From: Accumulibacter sp.
GTDB lineage: Bacteria; Pseudomonadota; Gammaproteobacteria; Burkholderiales; Rhodocyclaceae
Assembly (NCBI GenBank): GCA_031274075.1
Contig: JAISQQ010000299.1
Location: 1-5,977, forward strand
DNA length: 5,977 nucleotides
Direction of reading: 5' to 3'
In this document: piece by piece, positions 1 to 5,833 of the stretch
Layout of the letters: the number at the start of each line of letters is the position of its first letter
Numbering within the stretch: position 1 is the first letter of the stretch
Notes under the pieces: generated by a model
What the model was told of the DNA's origin: nothing
Database searches by the model: none
The model's input: only the letters and a program-made list of their open reading frames with translations
Program-made: the position numbers and the translations under genes

Positions 1-122
1 CCGGACGCATTGAACCCAGAGCCATCAAGCGACGCCCCAAACCCTTCCCATTATTGACCCTGCCTCGCCCTCTGGCTCGGGCTCTTGTCCGACTCCATGG
101 ACATCCAAAAAGGCTTAAGTAA
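1..122. other. Non-coding leader upstream of the sigma gene
   Basis: I see no supported gene here on either strand. The frame of the sigma gene is closed by a TAA at 120-122, immediately before its GTG start. A TTGACC at 54-59 resembles a -35 box but has no acceptable -10 box 16-18 bp downstream. No convincing 19-bp Fur box is visible by eye, although FecI-type genes are often Fur-repressed, so the iron-responsive promoter may lie upstream of the window or be degenerate. Confidence 0.5.
107..113 (+). promoter_or_regulatory. Ribosome binding site of the sigma gene
   Basis: The stretch AAAAAGG ends 9 nt before the GTG at 123, a normal spacing for a Shine-Dalgarno site. Together with the in-frame stop at 120-122 it supports the GTG as the real start, since no earlier start is possible in this frame and no ATG occurs early in it. 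Confidence 0.5.
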
Positions 123-617
123 GTGCCATTCCGGTCTGTCCCCTATTATTCCTACGCTGACCACCACGGCTGGCTGCATGGCTGGCTGCGCCGCAGACTC
201 GGCAACACCGGCGACGCCGCCGACCTCGCTCACGACACCTTCCTGCGCCTCATCGCCTCGCGCCGCCTCCCCGCGCAAGCGGGCGACCAACCCCGCGCCC
301 TGCTCACGCACATCGCCAAGGGCCTCGTCATCGACCACTGGCGGCGGCAAGACGTCGAGCGCGCCTACCTCGATGCCCTCGCCCATCTTCCGGCAGCGGA
401 AGTCCCCTCGCCCGAAGCGCGGCTCCTCATCATCGAAGCCCTGCTGCGCATCGACGCGATGCTCGCCCGCCTGCCCGGGCGCAGCCGCGAAATCTTCCTG
501 CTCGCGCAGGTCGACGGCCTCACCCTGCAACAAATCGCCGCCCACACCCGGACCCCTCTCATCACCGTGCGCCGCCACATCCAGAAAGCGCTGCTCGCCT
601 GCATGAGCGTCGCCTAG
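123..617 (+). CDS. FecI-type ECF sigma-70 factor
   Basis: This 164-residue protein has the size and two-domain plan of FecI-group ECF sigma factors, which direct RNA polymerase to promoters of TonB-dependent receptor genes. Region 2 spans about residues 8-76, with the typical DAADLAHDTFLRL segment (31-43) and the HIAKGLVIDHWRR segment (63-75) that contacts the -10 element. Region 4 spans about 105-157 and contains the helix-turn-helix LTLQQIAAHTRTPLITVRRHI (133-153), preceded by LARLPGRSREIF, a FecI-like signature. Translation starts at a GTG directly following an in-frame TAA, with AAAAAGG 9 nt upstream. Codons are strongly C-ending, like those of the next gene. A FecR-type anti-sigma gene follows after 195 bp, whereas fecI and fecR are usually adjacent or overlapping. 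The family call is secure; the exact regulon and ligand cannot be read from the sequence, so I give no gene symbol. Confidence 0.93.
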   Translation: MPFRSVPYYSYADHHGWLHGWLRRRLGNTGDAADLAHDTFLRLIASRRLPAQAGDQPRALLTHIAKGLVIDHWRRQDVERAYLDALAHLPAAEVPSPEARLLIIEALLRIDAMLARLPGRSREIFLLAQVDGLTLQQIAAHTRTPLITVRRHIQKALLACMSVA

Positions 618-618
618 A

Positions 619-651
619 ACATTTTTCGGGTCAAATGGCGACACATTTTTC
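619..651 (+). promoter_or_regulatory. Paired ACATTTTTC direct repeat, possible promoter element
   Basis: The 9-mer ACATTTTTC occurs at 619-627 and again at 643-651, offset by exactly 24 bp, just after the sigma stop codon. Each copy is followed by a C-containing segment with CA 5 nt after the T-run C (632-633 and 656-657). A related T-run with the same follow-up lies upstream of the receptor (1836-1852). This suggests a shared recognition element, possibly for the FecI-type sigma factor, but function is inference. Confidence 0.3.
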
Positions 652-698
652 ATCGCATGAACCTTGGTCCAGGCAGAGGCACGTCGTCCCTTTGATCG

Positions 699-709
699 CC
701 GGGACCCGG
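699..709. repeat. Small CCGGG/CCCGG palindrome
   Basis: CCGGG (699-703) and CCCGG (705-709) pair around a single A. It sits about 20 bp before the larger hairpin and may be part of the same dispersed repeat. On its own it is short enough to be chance in GC-rich DNA. Confidence 0.3.
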
Positions 710-729
710 TTCGTTCGTCGAATTCCTGG

Positions 730-749
730 ATTCCGGCTGACGCCGGAAT
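730..749. repeat. Dispersed palindromic repeat core (dRS3/REP-like)
   Basis: ATTCCGGC (730-737) and GCCGGAAT (742-749) form a perfect 8-bp stem with a TGAC loop. The layout ATTCC-N10-GGAAT followed by GACGG matches the style of the short repeats scattered through many proteobacterial genomes, including the neisserial dRS3 family (ATTCCC-N8-GGGAAT). The reverse strand encodes VIPASAGIQ, close to the VIPAKAGIQ string often seen in spurious ORFs across such elements. The full element may extend over roughly 663-757, but the borders cannot be set from one copy. No T-run follows the stem, so it is not a standard intrinsic terminator. Confidence 0.7.
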
Positions 750-785
750 GACGGGATGGAAATAATCGTTGTCTGCGCCAAAACG

Positions 786-791
786 TAAAAT
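786..791 (+). promoter_or_regulatory. Possible -10 box for the anti-sigma gene
   Basis: TAAAAT matches the sigma-70 -10 consensus at five of six positions and lies 21 bp before the ATG at 813. No good -35 hexamer lies 16-18 bp upstream, so this is weak. It matters because the anti-sigma gene is far from the sigma gene and might need its own promoter. Confidence 0.2.
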
Positions 792-812
792 ACGCCAACC
801 ACGCCCCCGACC

Positions 813-1793
813 ATGCCCCCGCCGCCCGCTCCACCCCCCGACAGCGCCATCCCTGCCGACCTGCTCAAGAAAGCCGCCGACTGGGCCATGAGCTTTCACT
901 ACGGAGCGCCCACAGAAACCGAACGCCGCGCCTTCGAGCATTGGCATCAACAAAGCCCGGCGCACGCCGCCGCCTGGGCGCGCGCGCAAGCCGTCTTTCA
1001 CACCTTCAGCCAGGTGCCCGCCGACATCGGCAAAGCGACGCTCAAAAACCTCGAACGCCGCCACGACCGCCGCCGCGCCCTGCGCCTCCTCGCCGCGCTA
1101 TGGGTCGCCGCTCCCGCCGGCTGGCTCGCCTGGCGCCGCGCCCCCTGGCGTGAATGGAGCGCCGACGCCGCCACCGCCACCGGCGAGCGCCAAACCCTGG
1201 AGCTCCCCGACGGCTCGCGCCTCGTCCTCAACACCGCCAGCGCCGTCGACATCGCCTTCACCGCCGAAGAACGCCGCATCCGCCTCATCACCGGCGAAAT
1301 CCTCCTCAGCACCCACGCCGACCCTTCCCTGATCCCGCGCCCCTTTTTCGTCGACACCCCGCACGGCGTCGTCCACGCCCTCGGCACCCGCTTCAGCGTC
1401 CGCCATCTCGCGCGGGAAGACGGCCACGTCGCCGTCTTCCAGGACAGCGTCGAAATCCGCCCCCTGGGCGGCCCCGCCCGCATCCTCCATGCCGGCGAGC
1501 AGGCCGGCTTCGACGCGGCGGGCGTGCGCCAGGCCGACCCCGTCGACGACAGCGCCGCCCTGTGGGAACACGGCATGCTGCTGGCCCGCGACATGCGCCT
1601 CGCCGACGTCATCGCCGTGATGGCCCGCCACCGTCCCGGCGTCCTACGCTGCGACCCGGCCGTCGCCGAACTGCGCCTGTCCGGCGCCATCTCACTGGCC
1701 GACACCGACGCCGGTCTCGCCGTGCTGGAAAAAGTCTTGCCGCTGCGCATCGAGCGCCGCACGCGCTACTGGGTCACGGTCGGCCCCCGCTGA
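813..1793 (+). CDS. FecR-type anti-sigma factor / signal transducer
   Basis: This 326-residue protein has the standard FecR length and domain order. A cytoplasmic DUF4880-type anti-sigma domain (about 15-65) carries the conserved tryptophans W24, W44 and W55. An arginine cluster (R82-R88) precedes a single membrane segment (about 89-107). The periplasmic FecR domain (about 122-215) has the LPDGSRLVLN motif at 131-140 and TPHGVVHALGTRFSV at 182-196. A C-terminal STN/DUF4974-like region (about 250-326) is where a loaded receptor would signal. FecR proteins bind and control their partner FecI sigma factor; some undergo self-cleavage at a periplasmic Gly-Thr bond, and G191-T192 is the matching site here. 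The ATG at 813 is the first start after an in-frame TAA at 786-788, but no Shine-Dalgarno sequence is visible. Codon use is extremely C-ending, like the sigma gene and unlike the receptor barrel. Confidence 0.93.
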   Translation: MPPPPAPPPDSAIPADLLKKAADWAMSFHYGAPTETERRAFEHWHQQSPAHAAAWARAQAVFHTFSQVPADIGKATLKNLERRHDRRRALRLLAALWVAAPAGWLAWRRAPWREWSADAATATGERQTLELPDGSRLVLNTASAVDIAFTAEERRIRLITGEILLSTHADPSLIPRPFFVDTPHGVVHALGTRFSVRHLAREDGHVAVFQDSVEIRPLGGPARILHAGEQAGFDAAGVRQADPVDDSAALWEHGMLLARDMRLADVIAVMARHRPGVLRCDPAVAELRLSGAISLADTDAGLAVLEKVLPLRIERRTRYWVTVGPR

Positions 1794-1808
1794 CCCGACC
1801 CGGCCGCC

Positions 1809-1826
1809 CGGCAAAAAAACTTGCCG
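1809..1826 (+). other. Inverted repeat with A-tract loop
   Basis: CGGCAA (1809-1814) and TTGCCG (1821-1826) form a 6-bp stem with an AAAAAC loop. It lies 15 bp after the anti-sigma stop. The T tract starts 12 nt beyond the stem, too far for a classic intrinsic terminator, so it could be a weak terminator or part of the promoter region. Confidence 0.35.
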
Positions 1827-1862
1827 CGGGGTGAGCATTTTTTTCGACTCATTCGGTGTACC

Positions 1863-1890
1863 GGGTGAATGCGCGTTTTTGGCGCATCCC
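1863..1890 (+). other. Potential leader hairpin of the receptor mRNA
   Basis: ATGCGC (1869-1874) pairs with GCGCAT (1882-1887) around a GTTTTTG loop. GGG (1863-1865) can add pairs with CCC (1888-1890) across a three-base bulge. If transcription starts near 1860 this would sit at the 5' end of the mRNA, upstream of the ribosome binding site. A role in mRNA stability or control is possible but unproven. Confidence 0.35.
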
Positions 1891-1907
1891 CACGCCAATT
1901 TCATCCC

Positions 1908-1913
1908 GAAAGG
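1908..1913 (+). promoter_or_regulatory. Ribosome binding site of the receptor
   Basis: GAAAGG lies 11 nt before the ATG at 1925. It decides the start: the frame is open further upstream to 1856, but only the ATG at 1925 has this site and begins a proper signal peptide. Confidence 0.6.
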
Positions 1914-1924
1914 TACATCTGACC

Positions 1925-4435
1925 ATGCTCCGCCTTGCCCGCAAAAAAACGCCAATCCTTGCGCTCGTCCTGGCCTGCGCCCTCGCCAGCGGCCTGACCG
2001 CCCCCGTCCACGCCGCCGACGCCAAGCCCACGACGCCCGCCGCCACCGCGCGCGACTACGCCATCCCCGCCGGCCGGCTCGGCGACGCCCTCGCCCAATT
2101 CGCCGCCACGGCGGGCGTGCAGCTCGTCTTCGACCCGCAACTGCTCGCGGGACTCCACAGCACCGGCCTGCAAGGCCGCTACACCGTGCGCGAAGGCTTT
2201 TCGCGCCTCCTCGCCGGCAGCGGCTACGAACTGGAAGACGCCGGCCAGGGCGGCTATGCGCTGCGCCAGAGAGCGGTCGAACTCGCCCCGGTCAGGGTCT
2301 TCGCCACGAACGCCAGTGGCGAGGCCGTGCTGCCGGAAGTCTCCGTACAGGCGACGATTGAAAATGGCGTGACCGAAGGGAGCGATTCCTACACCACGCC
2401 TGTCATGAGCACGGCGACCAAGTTGCCGCTGTCCATCCGCGAAACGCCGCAATCCGTTACGGTCATTACCCGGCAGCGCATGGATGATCAGGGGATGGTC
2501 ACCAGCAGCGACGCTTTGCGGCAAGCCCCCGGTATCGCAATCACTTCATCCGGCAGCCCGCACCGCGAAGTTTATTTCTCGCGTGGTTTCGACATTACGA
2601 ATCTCACCTTTGACGGCCTGCCGACCGCACAGACCCGATTGAGCGGGAGCATGCTCCAGACAGATTTGGCGATCTATGACCGGGTTGAAATCGTGCGTGG
2701 CTCAGCGGGACTGACCCAGGGCACGGGAACGCCCTCGGCGGCGATCAATTTTGTGCGCAAGCGCCCGACCCGCGACACGCAGATCAGCGTCAATGGGCAC
2801 GCAGGCCGTTGGGACAACTACAGTCTCGGCGCCGATGTTTCCGGCTCGTTGAATTCCGCCGGAACATTACGCGGTCGCGCCGTCATTCAAGGGCAGGACA
2901 GCAACAGCTTTCAGGATGTCGTATACGATAAACGCCAGACTTTTTATCTTATCGGCGAAGCCGACCTTACCCCCAATACGCTGCTGACCTTGAGCGCCTC
3001 TCGCCAACGCAGCGACAGCATCATGACTTACGGCGGCCTGCCGACAGGTAAATATGGCGAAGACCTGAAACTTTCGCGCTCAAGCTTTTTCGGCAGCGAC
3101 TGGTTCTATTGGGACGAATCCAATACCACGGTGTTCGCCAGCCTGGAACATGTGTTTGACAACGAGTGGAAATTGAATTTTTCAGCGAGCCGTATCTGGG
3201 GGAAGAATGATTTCTTTGCGGGCGCGGTTTACTTTAACGACACGCTCAATCAATATCGTTACTCTGGCCTCAACGTCGATGAAGAGGATGTACGAACAAA
3301 CTACGATCTGAATGCCGCAGGCCCATTTCATCTGTTTGGCCGCAAGCACGAGCTGCTCCTTGGCGCAAGCAGGCGTGCCGCCGACAGACACATCGATAAT
3401 GCCGGGTATTGGACTCCCGCCTTCAGCATTCCCAATGTAGACATTTACAACTGGGATCATTCAGCCTACAAACCCACGAGCGTCACAGAAGATCTCCACG
3501 GCAGTTCCAACGAAAAGCAGCACGGATTTTATTTCACAACGCGCCTGAATCTGGCCGACCCGCTCAAACTCATTCTGGGGGCGCGGCTCGACTGGTTCAA
3601 GTTCGACAGTGTAGACAATTATTTCAACCCGGATCAAAACGCTTGGGAAAACTATACCAGTGGTTACAAATATGACCGCCACCTGACCCAATACGCCGGG
3701 CTTGTTTACGACTTGAACAAGCAGCACTCGGTTTACGCCAGCTACACCGATATTTTCACGCCGCAGAATGCCAAGGATACGAGTAACAATTGGATAAAAC
3801 CCATCGTTGGCAAGAATTACGAGATCGGCGCGAAAGGAGAGTATTTTGGCGGCGCGCTCAACGCAAGCGCGGCGCTTTTCCGCATCGATCAGGAAAATCT
3901 GGCCATGTCTGCGGGTAAATGCCTTTTCAATCCACAGCAAGATTGTTACCGGGCCGCCGGTCTGGTGCGCAGCCAGGGCTATGATCTGGAAATTCAGGGC
4001 GCGTTGTCGCCAAACTGGCAGATTGGCGCGGGTTATACCTATGTGAATAAGCGCATCAAAAAGTCGGACAATCCCGCCGAGATCGGCGCCAACCCGCAAA
4101 CCCATCTGCCGCGCCGTCAATTCAAGCTCTCGACGACTTACAAACTGCCGGGCGGACAATGGCGCGTCGGCGGCAATATCCGTTGGCAGAACGATGTCTA
4201 TTATCACCGGAATATGGGGAGTTACGACTACAACACCAAACAAAACGCCTTCACGATTGTCGATGTCATGGCGGGGTATAAGTACGACCAGCATCTGGAT
4301 ATCCAGTTGAACATCAACAACCTGTTTGACAAGGTTTATTACGAACGTATCAACGCGCAACCTGTGACGTGGGGAGCCAACACCATCTACGGCGAACCGC
4401 GCAATTTCGTACTCACCGCTCGCTACAAATTCTAA
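1925..4435 (+). CDS. TonB-dependent siderophore receptor with STN signalling domain
   Basis: This is an 836-residue outer-membrane transducer of the FpvA/FhuE/FoxA type that imports a ferric siderophore and signals its presence to FecR. A signal peptide covers residues 1-30 (basic MLRLARKK, hydrophobic core, cleavage after PVHA). The STN domain spans about 43-116. TonB-box-like LPEVSVQA is at 136-143, with a similar LAPVRVFA at 120-127. The plug (about 165-284) has RGF at 220-222 and VEIVRG at 254-259. The 22-strand barrel fills the rest, with GGLPTGKYGEDL and DWFYWD segments as in FpvA/FhuE relatives, NYEIGAKGEY late in the barrel, and a terminal phenylalanine. The only mature cysteines, C666 and C674, probably form a loop disulfide. 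The N-terminal quarter is about 70-78% GC in sampled lines and the barrel about 53-58%, suggesting mosaic origin. The substrate is probably a hydroxamate or mixed-type siderophore, but this cannot be settled here. Confidence 0.95.
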   Translation: MLRLARKKTPILALVLACALASGLTAPVHAADAKPTTPAATARDYAIPAGRLGDALAQFAATAGVQLVFDPQLLAGLHSTGLQGRYTVREGFSRLLAGSGYELEDAGQGGYALRQRAVELAPVRVFATNASGEAVLPEVSVQATIENGVTEGSDSYTTPVMSTATKLPLSIRETPQSVTVITRQRMDDQGMVTSSDALRQAPGIAITSSGSPHREVYFSRGFDITNLTFDGLPTAQTRLSGSMLQTDLAIYDRVEIVRGSAGLTQGTGTPSAAINFVRKRPTRDTQISVNGHAGRWDNYSLGADVSGSLNSAGTLRGRAVIQGQDSNSFQDVVYDKRQTFYLIGEADLTPNTLLTLSASRQRSDSIMTYGGLPTGKYGEDLKLSRSSFFGSDWFYWDESNTTVFASLEHVFDNEWKLNFSASRIWGKNDFFAGAVYFNDTLNQYRYSGLNVDEEDVRTNYDLNAAGPFHLFGRKHELLLGASRRAADRHIDNAGYWTPAFSIPNVDIYNWDHSAYKPTSVTEDLHGSSNEKQHGFYFTTRLNLADPLKLILGARLDWFKFDSVDNYFNPDQNAWENYTSGYKYDRHLTQYAGLVYDLNKQHSVYASYTDIFTPQNAKDTSNNWIKPIVGKNYEIGAKGEYFGGALNASAALFRIDQENLAMSAGKCLFNPQQDCYRAAGLVRSQGYDLEIQGALSPNWQIGAGYTYVNKRIKKSDNPAEIGANPQTHLPRRQFKLSTTYKLPGGQWRVGGNIRWQNDVYYHRNMGSYDYNTKQNAFTIVDVMAGYKYDQHLDIQLNINNLFDKVYYERINAQPVTWGANTIYGEPRNFVLTARYKF

Positions 4436-4442
4436 AGCGGGC

Positions 4443-5636
4443 ATGACGCCGAAAACGCTGAAGGCATGGCAGTTTGTCCACACCTGGAGCAGCCTCGTTT
4501 GCATGGTCTTTCTGCTGGTGCTGTGCGTCACGGGGCTACCATTGATTTTCGGTGGCGAGATTTATAGCGCATTGGGCGCTGCCGAAGCCCCGCCGCAAGC
4601 CAGCGCCCATGTTCCGGCACACGCGCCGTTTCTGGCGGTGGACACCCATCTCGCGGCGGTGCGGGCCTTGTATCCCGGCCATGAAATTACGAGTGTTACG
4701 CTTTGGCGCGAAAAACCATTCGCCCAGGTCTTTTTGCGCCATGCCCGTGAAGTGCCGGAAGCGCCGCAAGAAAAAGAGGCAATTTTCGACCGGTGCACGG
4801 GCGAGCGCCTCGGACAGGATGGACAGGCCACGCCCCCCAGCCCCGGCCAGCGTTTCGGCCTGGCGGTGATGCACGTCATGGTACGCCTGCATCTCGACGC
4901 CTACGCGGGAATCGCGGGCATGCTCTTTTACGCTTTCATGACCTTGCTCTTTATCCTCTCGACGATTTCGGGCGTGGTGTTGTACGGCCCTTTCATGCGC
5001 AAACTCGATTTCGGCACGGTGCGCCGCGAACGCTCGCGCCGCCTCAAGTGGCTGGATGTGCACAATCTGCTCGGCATCGTCACGCTGGTTTGGGTGCTGA
5101 TGATCGCCGTCACGGGCATTTTTATTGATATTGCCCCGCCGTTGGACGCCCTGTGGAAGCGCGATTATATTGAACCCGTCCAGCAAAAATACGCCGATGA
5201 ATTGCCGCTGGGGCCGGATTGGCCGGTTTCCCTGCAAGCGGCCATCGACGCGGCGCAACAAAGGCTGCCGGATTTTCGCGTCACCTATATTTCGCTTCCT
5301 GGCGCGTTTACCCCGGTTCATTTCAAACTGACCGGACACGGCACGACGCCCTTCTCTAAAAACATGGAAAACCAAATGCTGGTCGACGCGCGCACGGGCG
5401 AGGTCACGGACATCATCGAAATTCCCTGGTACATACGCATGCTGCAATGGGCATTCCCGCATTTCGGCGGCTATGCCGGAATGCCGATGAAAATATTGTG
5501 GGCCATTCTGGACGTGCTGGCGATCATCATTCTGGCAAGCGGCCTGTACCTGTGGCTGGCGCGGCGCAAGAGTGGAACCGCGCCCGCGAGTCCCGCATGC
5601 TCGAATGCGCCCGCCGAAGCGATCGCAAAATCATGA
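4443..5636 (+). CDS. PepSY-associated transmembrane protein, probable siderophore-iron reductase
   Basis: This 397-residue inner-membrane protein fits the PepSY_TM family, which includes FoxB- and FpvG-like proteins that help reduce and release siderophore-bound iron. Four membrane segments are visible at about 14-36, 156-181, 208-230 and 348-372. Between segments 1 and 2 and between segments 3 and 4 lie periplasmic PepSY-like regions, with DRCTGERL (116-123) and LVDARTGEV (313-321) as the Asp-x-x-Thr-Gly repeat motif. Histidines near the membrane borders, H13, H144, H150, H207 and H340, are candidates for heme ligation, as proposed for this family. The ATG lies 7 bp after the receptor stop, with a weak AAGCGGG before it, so translation is probably coupled to the receptor. 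The last residues overlap the start of the next gene. The family call is strong; reductase activity is inference from relatives and location. Confidence 0.88.
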   Translation: MTPKTLKAWQFVHTWSSLVCMVFLLVLCVTGLPLIFGGEIYSALGAAEAPPQASAHVPAHAPFLAVDTHLAAVRALYPGHEITSVTLWREKPFAQVFLRHAREVPEAPQEKEAIFDRCTGERLGQDGQATPPSPGQRFGLAVMHVMVRLHLDAYAGIAGMLFYAFMTLLFILSTISGVVLYGPFMRKLDFGTVRRERSRRLKWLDVHNLLGIVTLVWVLMIAVTGIFIDIAPPLDALWKRDYIEPVQQKYADELPLGPDWPVSLQAAIDAAQQRLPDFRVTYISLPGAFTPVHFKLTGHGTTPFSKNMENQMLVDARTGEVTDIIEIPWYIRMLQWAFPHFGGYAGMPMKILWAILDVLAIIILASGLYLWLARRKSGTAPASPACSNAPAEAIAKS

Positions 5637-5833
5637 ACGCGGCATCGCGGCATTCCCCTTTCTGGCGCGTCTGGTTCTGGCCGCTGACGCTCGCCGTATC
5701 GTCCCTGGCCGCCTTGATCGCGCCGCTGGTCAGCGACCAAGGCTGGGCCTGGACCCTGTCATGGTCGGGCCTGAGCCTGCCCGTCTGTTTCACCTTGCGC
5801 TTTTGGACGCTGCGACGGTGGTTCGATCGGTGA
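5633..5833 (+). CDS. Small tryptophan-rich membrane protein
   Basis: This 66-residue frame starts at an ATG that overlaps the PepSY stop in ATGA (5633-5636), a sign of translational coupling. It begins with HSPFWRVWFWPL (residues 7-18), then a hydrophobic segment (about 15-33), a short polar turn SDQGW (34-38), a second hydrophobic stretch (about 39-57) and a basic tail RFWTLRRWFDR, which fits a two-helix hairpin in the inner membrane. There are eight tryptophans in 66 residues. Small proteins of this look are found after PepSY genes in other siderophore loci, as I recall, but I know no assigned function. It may assist the PepSY protein as a small subunit. The same frame is open further upstream, to 5447, but that part overlaps the PepSY gene and has no reason to be translated. 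Confidence 0.72.
   Translation: MNAASRHSPFWRVWFWPLTLAVSSLAALIAPLVSDQGWAWTLSWSGLSLPVCFTLRFWTLRRWFDR

Larger units (their letters stand above)
618..812. other. Long sigma/anti-sigma intergenic region
   Basis: The gap is 195 bp and holds no supported gene. Near its start is a 9-bp direct repeat (619-627 and 643-651). The middle and end hold a palindromic element with a 20-bp hairpin core (730-749) and a smaller palindrome (699-709). A TAAAAT at 786-791 could be a -10 box for the anti-sigma gene, but no matching -35 is seen. The reverse strand reads through the palindrome as VIPASAGIQ, a pattern typical of spurious ORFs over proteobacterial dispersed repeats, which supports a repeat rather than a gene. 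Confidence 0.7.
1794..1924 (+). promoter_or_regulatory. Receptor promoter and leader region
   Basis: These 131 bp between anti-sigma and receptor hold the expected FecI-dependent promoter. Visible structure: a seven-A tract (1813-1819), a seven-T tract (1838-1844), the segment CGACTCAT after the T tract (1845-1852), and two possible hairpins (1809-1826 and 1863-1890). I could not place a clear E. coli fecA-type -35/-10 pair, so the exact promoter is unassigned. Sigma-like factors of this group often use promoters with such A/T tracts, but that assignment is inference. Confidence 0.4.

Noticed and set aside
54..82. TTGACC as a -35 box for the sigma gene
   Set aside because: At 17-bp spacing the -10 position is TCGGGC, which is not credible.
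758..775. GGAAAT and TGTCTG as a FecI-type promoter before the anti-sigma gene
   Set aside because: Both hexamers resemble the E. coli fecA -35 and -10 boxes, but they are only 6 bp apart instead of about 17.
51..1064. A 337-codon open frame on the minus strand across sigma and anti-sigma genes
   Set aside because: It is a shadow of the GC-rich, C-ending codons on the plus strand. It also runs through the palindromic repeat (VIPASAGIQ), matches no known domain by eye and overlaps two clear genes.
998..1762. Long minus-strand open frames opposite the anti-sigma gene
   Set aside because: Low-complexity, R/S/A-rich translations without domain signals, opposite a well-supported FecR gene.
1856..1924. 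An upstream extension of the receptor frame by 23 codons
   Set aside because: It would place charged residues before the signal peptide and has no ribosome binding site, while the ATG at 1925 has GAAAGG upstream and starts a canonical signal peptide.
3461..4531. A 356-codon minus-strand open frame opposite the receptor barrel
   Set aside because: The receptor translation has strong family motifs throughout this span, and the antisense translation shows no recognisable domain. It also crosses the start of the PepSY gene.
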